A DNA stretch of 5,020 nucleotides from Kiritimatiellales bacterium (GTDB taxonomy: Bacteria; Verrucomicrobiota; Kiritimatiellia; Kiritimatiellales; Pontiellaceae). The stretch spans positions 1-5,020 of the forward strand of contig DAOVNC010000280.1 of the NCBI GenBank assembly GCA_030630445.1, written 5' to 3'. Positions within the stretch are counted from its first letter, which is position 1; each line of letters begins with the position of its first letter. Position numbers and translations under genes: made by a program. Positions 1 to 5,020 of the stretch are shown here, piece after piece. The notes beneath the pieces are model-generated. The model was not told where the DNA came from, did not search any database, and was given only the letters and a program-made list of their open reading frames with translations.

Positions 1-686
1 CGGGCGACATCGTGTTACTGCACGTCTGCTGCCACAACCCCACCGGCGTCGACCTCTCGGGCGCGCAATGGGAGCAGGTTGTCGCCGTGGCGAAATCCAA
101 GGGCTGGACGCCGTTCCTCGACTTTGCCTACCAGGGCTTTGGCGATGGAATCGAAGAAGACCGCAGCGCGGTTGAAAAGTTTGCCGCCGCCGGGATCGAC
201 CTCTTTATCGCCAGCTCGTTCTCCAAGAACTTTGGGCTCTACAACGAGCGCACCGGTGCGCTGACTCTCGTCTGCCCGACGCCCGAAGAAGCGGCCGTGG
301 CCATGAGCCATCTCAAGAAAACCATCCGCGTCAACTATTCCAATCCACCGGCGCACGGCGGTTTTGCGGCCAGCACCGTGCTCAACGATGCCGCGCTCTA
401 CGACCAGTGGGTTGAAGAGGTCGCCGAAATGCGCGTGCGCATCGTCGAAATGCGCACGGCGCTCGTCGACGGCCTCGCCGCGCGCGGGGTCGAAGGCGAC
501 TTTTCGTTCATCAAGCGCCAGCGCGGCATGTTCTCTTTCAGCGGGCTGACCGACGATATCGTCGCATGGCTCCGCGAAAACAAGAGCATCTATGTGGTTG
601 GCGGCGGCCGCATCAACCTCGCCGGCCTCACCTCCGGCAACATCGACTATGTTTGCGACTCCATTGCCGAAGCCCTGAAGGCTTGA
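1..686 (+). CDS. AspC/TyrB-type aminotransferase, C-terminal part (5' end outside window)
   Basis: This is a pyridoxal-phosphate aminotransferase of class I (fold type I, subgroup I-alpha). It moves an amino group between aspartate or an aromatic amino acid and 2-oxoglutarate in the cytoplasm. The reading frame is open from the left edge (first full codon at 3), giving about 227 residues, whereas E. coli AspC/TyrB have nearly 400; roughly the first 40% lies outside. Visible motifs in family order are CHNPTG (cofactor-contacting Asn), LDFAYQGF (Asp and Tyr that contact PLP), SSFSKNFGLYNER with the PLP Schiff-base lysine encoded at 225-227 and a phosphate-binding Arg just after, NYSNPPAHG, MFSFSGL, and GGGRINLAG with the substrate-carboxylate Arg at 609-611. 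All key residues in this part are present, so it looks functional. The TGA stop is at 684-686. The family match is very strong, but sequence alone does not separate aspartate from tyrosine/aromatic preference, so no symbol is given. The fucosidase follows after 87 bp without overlap, and nothing suggests a shared function. Confidence 0.96.
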   Translation, partial: GDIVLLHVCCHNPTGVDLSGAQWEQVVAVAKSKGWTPFLDFAYQGFGDGIEEDRSAVEKFAAAGIDLFIASSFSKNFGLYNERTGALTLVCPTPEEAAVAMSHLKKTIRVNYSNPPAHGGFAASTVLNDAALYDQWVEEVAEMRVRIVEMRTALVDGLAARGVEGDFSFIKRQRGMFSFSGLTDDIVAWLRENKSIYVVGGGRINLAGLTSGNIDYVCDSIAEALKA

Positions 687-760
687 GCAGTTAGTTGACG
701 GTTGATAACCCCCGGTGAACAAGGTGGATCAAAGGGACCGGTCTGTAGATATAAGAATCC

Positions 761-765
761 GGAGG
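761..765 (+). promoter_or_regulatory. Shine-Dalgarno that fixes the fucosidase start at 774
   Basis: GGAGG ends 8 bases before ATG 774-776. The same frame is open further upstream to a possible ATA/ATG-like start near 702, but that stretch has no comparable ribosome binding site. The peptide it would add (ITPGEQGGSKGPVCRYKN) would bury the arginine-plus-hydrophobic leader, so 774 is the better start. Confidence 0.7.
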
Positions 766-773
766 CAGGAGAG

Positions 774-2837
774 ATGAGTTTGAATTTTTGGCGCCGGGCG
801 ATTTGGGTGTGTGTGTGTAGCGGTACGGTTTTGATGTGCAGTTGCGCGTCGCCGCCCGCACCCAGCCCCAGCCCTTTTGGTGAAACCAAGGCCCAGCACG
901 ATGCCCGCATGGGATGGTGGCGCGAGGCGCGCTTCGGTATGTTTATCCACTGGGGGCTCTATGCCGAGCACGGCAACGAACTCAATGGCCGCCGTGGCGG
1001 GCGGTACTCCGAATGGCTCGTTCAGGGCATACCCAACGAGGAATACGAGAAGCTTGTCGACCGCTTTAACCCCACCGAATTCGATGCCGATGCCATTGTG
1101 CGCCTTGCCCAGCAGGCTGGCATGAAATACATCGTCATCACGACCAAGCACCACGAGGGGTTCTCGATGTGGAACTCGGAATCGAACCCCTACAATGTGA
1201 TGGCCACCCCTTGGCGGCGCGATGCCATGAAGGAGATGGCCGAGGCCTGCCGCCGCCACGACATGCGCCTGGGCTGGTATTATTCCGTCCTCGACTGGCA
1301 CCACCCCGACTATCTCCCCCGCCGCAAGGTCGACCAGCGTTCCGTCGAAGGCGCGGACTACAACCGCTATGTCGAGTTCATGAAAGCCCAGCTCACCGAG
1401 CTGCTCACAAGCTATGGCGACATCGCCGTTGTCTGGTTCGATGGCGACTGGGAAAAAGGGCCGGAGCAACACCGTTCGCGCGAGATCGTCGATCTGATCC
1501 ACGCGCTCCAGCCCCGGACGATTGTCAACAACCGCATTGGCCTGCCGATGGACTACGACACCCCGGAACAGCGGATTCCCGAAGACGACATTCCGCAGCG
1601 CGACTGGGAAACCTGCATGACGATCAACAGCTCCTGGGGGTACAACAAATTTGCGCAGGACTGGAAGCCGTCTGCTGAGCTGATCCGCCACTTGGCCGAT
1701 ATCGCTTCCAAAGGGGGCAATTTCCTGCTCAACATTGGCCCCGACGGCAAGGGCCGCGTCACCCCGCAGGATACCGAGCGCCTGCGGGTGATCGGAAAAT
1801 GGATGGAGGTCAACGGCGAATCGATCCACGGCACTGGGGCCACCGTGTTCCGTTCCAGCGCCTCGACGCCTTGGGGGCGCTGCACGGTCAAGAAGCTGGA
1901 GGGCAATCGCACCCGGCTCTATCTGCATGTTTTCGACTGGCCGAAGGATGGCAAGCTGGTCGTCCCCGAACTGGGCAACACCCCGGCCCGCACCTCCCTT
2001 CTGAGCGCTCCCGGTTCCGCCTTGGAAGCAACCGCGGGGAACGACGGCGTCGTGATCCAGGTTCCACAGGCGCAACCCGATCCGGCCAACTCGGTCGTGG
2101 TGCTGGAGTTTGAAGATCCCGTGGCGACCTATCACGCGCCGCAATTCGATGCGCCCGCCTCCGAGATGATCGGCCCGATGGATATTGCGCTGTTCACCCC
2201 CTGCGATCAGCTGGAAATCCACTACACCCTCGACGGGAGCCAACCAACCAGCACCTCGCCGCTGTATGCCAAGCCGTTGCGGTTGACGGATACGACGACG
2301 ATCAAGGCCCGTTCTTTCTATCAGGCCCGCGCTGTTTCGGAGGTTGTTGCATCAATGTATTCCCGCGTTGCCCCCCGTCCGGCGGAGGGGATTGAAGCCC
2401 CCCGTCCGGGACTGGAATACCAGTACGTTGAAAAGGACTTTAAAACCGTAGCCGAGCTGGAGGCCTATTTGGCTTCGGATGCCCCGCGCACCACGGGCAA
2501 GGTGGCAAGCTTCGACCTCGGCTCCCGCGAGCGCGATGAGAATTTCGGCATGGTCTTCAGCGGCCTGATCCGCATTCCAAAAGACGGGGTCTACCGCTTC
2601 GAAATGACCTGCGACGACGGCGCGCAACTTTGGGTTGGCGACAAGCTGGTTGCCGATGGCGACGGGCTGCATGGCCCCGAGGCCTTCTCCGGCACCGTTG
2701 CGCTATCCAAAGGCCTGCAACCCCTTCGCTTGGTCTACTTCAACGGTTCCGGCGGAAGATTCCTGGAGGCAAAATGGGCCCTCGCCGGGCGCCCTTTGGC
2801 TCCGGTGGAAGACCAATCCCTAGCCCTTGCCGAATAG
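774..2837 (+). CDS. Secreted or lipid-anchored GH29 alpha-L-fucosidase with CHB_HEX-like and PA14 modules
   Basis: This enzyme is predicted to release terminal L-fucose from glycans by a retaining mechanism, outside the cytoplasm. It has 687 residues from ATG 774, chosen for its Shine-Dalgarno and leader. Residues 1-26 form a signal peptide (FWRRAIWVCVCSGTVLMCSC) with a possible lipobox M-C-S-C24, followed by a Pro/Ser linker (PPAPSPSPF) typical of exported lipoproteins. The GH29 barrel spans about 38-345, with FGMFIHWGLY (54-63), TTKHHEGFSMW (123-133, fucose-binding histidines), VVWFDGDW with probable nucleophile D223, WETCMTINSSWGY (278-290) and SKGGNFLLNIGPDGKG (312-327). The acid/base residue varies in this family and I do not assign it. 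A beta-sandwich follows (about 350-448). Next is a chitobiase/hexosaminidase C-terminal or Fn3-like module (about 455-531, IHYTLDGSQPTSTSPLY). Last is a PA14 module (about 545-670, DGVYRFEMTCDDGAQLWV), probably carbohydrate-binding. The stop is TAG. No sulfatase, transporter or regulator lies alongside, so the natural substrate (for example fucoidan, mucin or plant glycan) cannot be told. Confidence 0.93.
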   Translation: MSLNFWRRAIWVCVCSGTVLMCSCASPPAPSPSPFGETKAQHDARMGWWREARFGMFIHWGLYAEHGNELNGRRGGRYSEWLVQGIPNEEYEKLVDRFNPTEFDADAIVRLAQQAGMKYIVITTKHHEGFSMWNSESNPYNVMATPWRRDAMKEMAEACRRHDMRLGWYYSVLDWHHPDYLPRRKVDQRSVEGADYNRYVEFMKAQLTELLTSYGDIAVVWFDGDWEKGPEQHRSREIVDLIHALQPRTIVNNRIGLPMDYDTPEQRIPEDDIPQRDWETCMTINSSWGYNKFAQDWKPSAELIRHLADIASKGGNFLLNIGPDGKGRVTPQDTERLRVIGKWMEVNGESIHGTGATVFRSSASTPWGRCTVKKLEGNRTRLYLHVFDWPKDGKLVVPELGNTPARTSLLSAPGSALEATAGNDGVVIQVPQAQPDPANSVVVLEFEDPVATYHAPQFDAPASEMIGPMDIALFTPCDQLEIHYTLDGSQPTSTSPLYAKPLRLTDTTTIKARSFYQARAVSEVVASMYSRVAPRPAEGIEAPRPGLEYQYVEKDFKTVAELEAYLASDAPRTTGKVASFDLGSRERDENFGMVFSGLIRIPKDGVYRFEMTCDDGAQLWVGDKLVADGDGLHGPEAFSGTVALSKGLQPLRLVYFNGSGGRFLEAKWALAGRPLAPVEDQSLALAE

Positions 2838-2838
2838 A

Positions 2839-2875
2839 ACAAAACGGCGGTGACCTTGTCGTGCGCGACTTTTGT
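2839..2875. terminator. Possible weak bidirectional terminator between convergent genes
   Basis: The 46-bp gap between two facing stop codons contains ACAAAA (2839-2844) and its exact complement TTTTGT (2870-2875). An inner GCG/CGC pairing (2847-2849 with 2864-2866) is possible. An A-tract on one side and a T-tract on the other is the layout of a terminator that serves both strands. The GC stem is short and interrupted, so the call is weak. Alternatively a tiny GTCG-N4-CGAC hairpin (2858-2869) followed by TTTT could end plus-strand transcription. Confidence 0.3.
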
Positions 2876-2883
2876 GGCAAAAC

Positions 2884-4761
2884 CTAAAACAGCTTCTTGA
2901 GCAGGCCCTTGGCTTTGTCTTCGGTGGAGTCGCCTTCTTCGCCGCCGAGGAGTTTGTCGAGTTCTTCGCCAGCTTGCTTCTTGGCTTCGTCCTTGGCTTT
3001 GTCGATCTCTTTGTTGGCGCGTTTGGAGAGTTCCTTTTTGCCGGCCGCGACGAGGGCTTGCTTCATGCTGGCGGTGAGCTTGTCGTAGTCGATGTTGACG
3101 CGCGGCGAGAGCAGGGAGCCGCCGAGCGAGCCATCGATTTCAAGCTTTCCCATGGAGCTGAGGACTTCGGTGGCGGTTTTGGCATCCATGCCCATGATGG
3201 TCTGTCCGTCTTCGACATCGGCCTTGAGGTTCCGGACGAGGAGGGTGAAGGGCAGGGCCAATTCGTCGGCGGAGAAGGTACCGTTGGCTTTGATGTCGAC
3301 CTTGCCGTCGCTGATGTTGACGGGGAAGGAGTCGGAGGTTTCGAGGGTGTCGCCGAGGGCGATGCCCGTGAGGTTGACGGCGAACTCGTGCTGGGCGGCG
3401 GGGTCGTCGAAGTGCAGGACGATTTTGGCGGAGGGCTTGCTCCCCCCGACGGGCGTCATGGCGAGGGTGGTGGGCTGGCCGTTGAGTTCGGGGTGGCTGG
3501 AGAGTTCCGATCCCATAATGATTTGCGGGGGGCGGCCATCGCCGAGCTGGATATCCTGAATGGATATCCGGTGGATGGTCCATGCGGGACGGTCGGCGAC
3601 GAGGTCGGCGGCAGCTTTGAGGTAGCCGAGTTTTTTGGCATCGGCTACTGCGGCTTCCTTGGTGGCTTTGGGCTTTTCGCCTTTTTGGATGGCTTCGGCG
3701 TTGGCCTTGCGTTTCTTTAGGTATTCATAGGCTTTTCCACCATGATTTTTCCAGGTTTGGGCTTTGGCGAAATAGTCTTCGAGCGACTTGCCGGGCTGCC
3801 CTTCCTTGGCGGCCTCTTTGGCTTTGTCCCTTTTTTTGCCGGCCTTGGCGTAGACCGCGCCGGGTTTGTCGCGAAGGGTGTTGCGCTTGAGGGTGGCCCC
3901 GGCAAGGTGGTCGATGGTGTAGGTTTGGCGGAGCAGGTCGCCGACGCTGATGTCGGCGGCGAGGGTTTTAAGTTGCACGAGGTTGTGGGAGGGTTTGTCG
4001 GGGTCGGTGATTTGCAGGTTTTCGATTTCGAGTTTTCCGCCCGCGAGCGAGAGGTGTGCCTTTTCGATATTCACTTCGGCGCCGGTGTTGGCGGCGATGG
4101 CGGATTGGATGCCTTTTTTCACGGCGATGTCGAGCAGGAGGAATTCAAGCAAGAGGCCGATGATGAGCACGCTGCCGACGAGGATGAGGCCGGACTTGCG
4201 CAGCAGGGGGGATTCTTTGGCGAGCACGTCGGCGGTGGAAATCTTCTGCTTGCCGAAGACGAGCCACATGAGGAGTTTGGAGAATTTGTTCCCGGCCACC
4301 TTGCCGACCTTGTCGTGTTCGCCGGCCCGGACCATTTGTTCGCGGATCTTGGTGACGGTGGTGTCCATGAATTTTCCGAAGGCGATGCCGATGATGATCG
4401 CGTAGGGGAGGCTTCCGACCATGGCGTAGACGTCGAGGTTCATCAGGGCGGTGACGGGCGCGTTGGCGAGCGTGGTGAAGAGGCCTTCGAGGCCCAAGCT
4501 GTGAATGATGAAGTAGCCGGTATGGAAACTGACGACGGAGAGCGCGAGGCAAAGGACCTTGCCAACCAGCACGCCGAGCAGGGTAAAGCCGACGTTGGCG
4601 TTGAGCAGCAACGTGACCAGAATGGCGAGCGCGAGTGTAAGGCCGGCCACGGGGTTGAAGCCGATGAGCACGCCGCAGAGCGCGCCAAGAAAGATTTCCT
4701 TCTTGCCTGCGCCGCCGCGCAGCATTTTACCGATTTTCCGTACGATCTTGAATGTCAGCAT
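2884..4761 (-). CDS. Membrane protein: TIGR03546/DUF2062-like domain fused to TIGR03545-type AsmA-like domain
   Basis: The function is unknown, with a probable envelope role. It has 625 residues, starting at ATG 4759-4761 with AGAGGAG (4769-4775) seven bases upstream and ending in TAG. Residues 1-170 are a small integral-membrane domain: a basic amphipathic start, GALCGVLIGFNPVAGLTLAL (26-45) of DUF2062-like pattern, hydrophobic segments at about 24-53, 57-79 and 111-130, then a basic stretch. I recognise this as TIGR03546-like. A further membrane helix at 190-210 is followed by NTGAEVNIEKAHLSLAGGKL (225-244) and IENLQITDP, the typical opening of AsmA-like proteins and of TIGR03545. Residues 305-380 are Lys/Ala/Glu-rich and probably helical. 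Beta-rich sequence continues to LEIDGSLGGSLLSPRVNIDY (540-559). A charged helical tail (570-625) ends the protein. From memory, the two TIGR families are usually adjacent separate genes restricted to bacteria with outer membranes, so here they look fused. E. coli AsmA relatives such as YhdP and TamB help lipid transport between membranes; a similar role here is inference only. The gene is convergent with the fucosidase and looks monocistronic. Confidence 0.85.
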   Translation of the reverse strand: MLTFKIVRKIGKMLRGGAGKKEIFLGALCGVLIGFNPVAGLTLALAILVTLLLNANVGFTLLGVLVGKVLCLALSVVSFHTGYFIIHSLGLEGLFTTLANAPVTALMNLDVYAMVGSLPYAIIIGIAFGKFMDTTVTKIREQMVRAGEHDKVGKVAGNKFSKLLMWLVFGKQKISTADVLAKESPLLRKSGLILVGSVLIIGLLLEFLLLDIAVKKGIQSAIAANTGAEVNIEKAHLSLAGGKLEIENLQITDPDKPSHNLVQLKTLAADISVGDLLRQTYTIDHLAGATLKRNTLRDKPGAVYAKAGKKRDKAKEAAKEGQPGKSLEDYFAKAQTWKNHGGKAYEYLKKRKANAEAIQKGEKPKATKEAAVADAKKLGYLKAAADLVADRPAWTIHRISIQDIQLGDGRPPQIIMGSELSSHPELNGQPTTLAMTPVGGSKPSAKIVLHFDDPAAQHEFAVNLTGIALGDTLETSDSFPVNISDGKVDIKANGTFSADELALPFTLLVRNLKADVEDGQTIMGMDAKTATEVLSSMGKLEIDGSLGGSLLSPRVNIDYDKLTASMKQALVAAGKKELSKRANKEIDKAKDEAKKQAGEELDKLLGGEEGDSTEDKAKGLLKKLF

Positions 4762-4768
4762 TTTTATT

Positions 4769-4775
4769 CTCCTCT
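4769..4775 (-). promoter_or_regulatory. Shine-Dalgarno of the AsmA-like fusion gene
   Basis: Read on the minus strand this is AGAGGAG, seven bases before ATG 4759-4761. It is a strong site and supports this start. No convincing promoter was seen upstream: a TTGACC-like box (GGTCAA on the plus strand at 4815-4820) has only a poor -10 partner. Confidence 0.7.
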
Positions 4776-4918
4776 AGGATTTGTTCGGACAGGGTAATGT
4801 CTTATCCGTGTTCCGGTCAATGGGAGATCATGCCCGAATCAGGGGAGTATCTAGTTCTTTCGGGTTGTGCAACTTGCGCAACGCGGTGTCGGAAGCGCGG
4901 CCTCCGGTATTGCACCAT

Positions 4919-4959
4919 ACAAAAGCGGAGGTCGCATGGCTTGACACCTCCGGTTTTGT
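4919..4959. terminator. Terminator-like hairpin with A-tract and T-tract arms
   Basis: The arms ACAAAAGCGGAGGT (4919-4932) and ACCTCCGGTTTTGT (4946-4959) pair over 14 positions with a single G-G mismatch, around a 13-base loop. The GC-rich core flanked by A's on the left and T's on the right is the form of an intrinsic terminator that could work on either strand. No plus-strand gene ends just before it, so if it is a terminator it most likely serves a minus-strand gene beyond the right edge. It also overlaps the TTGACA of a candidate promoter, so the roles conflict and the call is tentative. Confidence 0.4.
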
Positions 4960-4969
4960 TTGATACAAA
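4941..4969 (+). promoter_or_regulatory. Promoter-like sequence pointing right
   Basis: A perfect -35 hexamer TTGACA (4941-4946) is followed after 17 bases by TACAAA (4964-4969), which matches the sigma70 -10 consensus at 4 of 6 positions. Transcription would start near 4976, almost on an ATG at 4977. The -35 lies at the end of the loop and start of the right arm of the 4919-4959 hairpin, and the -10 lies in the second direct repeat. The match could be chance. Confidence 0.25.
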
Positions 4970-4976
4970 AGCGGAT

Positions 4977-5020
4977 ATGAACCCGTTCAAGATAGATGGC
5001 ATAGTCGGTGGGGTGGATTA
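4977..5020 (+). CDS. Possible 5' end of an unrecognised gene running off the right edge
   Basis: ATG 4977-4979 opens a frame with no stop to the edge, reading MNPFKIDGIVGGVD. The frame is also open upstream to ATG 4830-4832, but the peptide there is Cys/Arg-rich and runs through the repeats, so it looks non-coding. No good Shine-Dalgarno precedes 4977 (AGCGG is only two bases away). Fourteen codons are too few to identify a family, and the stretch may be untranslated. Confidence 0.2.
   Translation, partial: MNPFKIDGIVGGVD

Larger units (their letters stand above)
4901..4975. repeat. Direct repeat pair, 29 bp, with nested inverted repeats
   Basis: Two 29-base units, at 4901-4929 and 4947-4975, agree at 24 of 29 positions in ungapped alignment. 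Each begins CCTCCGGT, carries TTG, and ends with the identical ATACAAAAGCGGA; the differences are at unit positions 9 and 13-16. The period is 46 bp. The two ends of a unit are nearly complementary (CCTCCGGTTTTG-like against CAAAAGCGGAGG-like), so arms alternate along the region and several hairpins are possible. I see nothing comparable elsewhere in the window apart from a faint echo at 2839-2875. It may be a dispersed intergenic repeat of this genome, or a regulatory or terminator region. Confidence 0.8.

Noticed and set aside
694..707. Heptad-like GTTGACG GTTGATA upstream of the fucosidase
   Set aside because: There are only two imperfect copies, too little to call a short tandem repeat or operator.
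15..722. Minus-strand open frame opposite the aminotransferase
   Set aside because: It is a compositional shadow of a strongly conserved plus-strand enzyme.
750..755. TATAAG as a -10 box for the fucosidase
   Set aside because: It matches 5 of 6 consensus bases, but no -35 lies at 16-18 bases and the predicted transcript would begin on the Shine-Dalgarno.
729..2243. Long minus-strand open frame opposite the fucosidase
   Set aside because: The plus strand clearly encodes GH29 motifs across the same region. The antisense product has no recognisable domain or start signal.
3549..3569. GGATATCC-TGAAT-GGATATCC, a perfect repeat of a palindrome
   Set aside because: It lies inside coding sequence for ISIQDIQ in the AsmA-like protein and is explained by the repeated Ile/Ser/Asp codons. 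Nothing else suggests a site.
2872..4797. Two long plus-strand open frames (2872-3720 and 3742-4797) opposite the AsmA-like gene
   Set aside because: Their proteins are low-complexity runs of Gly, Phe, Val, Glu and Asp with no domain pattern, as expected from the antisense of a GC-biased gene. The minus-strand frame has membrane segments, a good ribosome binding site and family motifs.
4781..5002. Small open frames on both strands in the right-hand intergenic region (4781-4963 plus, 4817-5002 minus)
   Set aside because: They run through the repeat and hairpin cluster and lack ribosome binding sites. The peptides are Arg/Cys-rich with no domain, so they are most likely translated repeat DNA.

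Overview
The window is GC-rich bacterial chromosome. It holds two complete genes in convergent orientation, the 3' part of a third, and a repeat-rich stretch at the right edge. No rRNA, tRNA, transposase, CRISPR array or phage gene is visible. Two features fit a Gram-negative, polysaccharide-degrading organism: a secreted or lipid-anchored GH29 fucosidase with CHB_HEX and PA14 accessory domains, and an AsmA-like envelope protein. A PVC-group lineage such as Kiritimatiellota or Verrucomicrobiota would match this gene style. That taxonomic guess is inference and no marker gene here settles it.

Layout: (1) Positions 1-686, plus strand, carry the C-terminal part of an AspC/TyrB-type class I aminotransferase, with its 5' end outside the window. 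(2) Positions 774-2837, plus strand, encode a 687-residue alpha-L-fucosidase of family GH29. It has an N-terminal lipoprotein-like leader, a catalytic TIM barrel, a beta-sandwich, a chitobiase/hexosaminidase C-terminal-like (Fn3-like) module and a PA14 module. (3) Positions 2838-2883 are a short convergent gap that could hold a weak bidirectional terminator. (4) Positions 2884-4761, minus strand, encode a 625-residue membrane protein. It appears to fuse a small DUF2062-like/TIGR03546-type membrane domain to a TIGR03545-type AsmA-like domain, two families I remember as usually being separate neighbouring genes. (5) Positions 4762-5020 have no convincing complete gene. The stretch holds a cluster of interleaved direct and inverted repeats (4901-4975) that can form alternative hairpins, overlapped by a promoter-like sequence pointing right towards a possible gene start at 4977.

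The genes do not form an obvious pathway. The aminotransferase is housekeeping amino-acid metabolism, the fucosidase is extracytoplasmic glycan degradation, and the AsmA-like protein is probably envelope-related. The most unusual items are the apparent TIGR03546-TIGR03545 fusion and the repeat/hairpin cluster at 4901-4975. I see no clear sign of a wholly new multi-gene system in these 5 kb.
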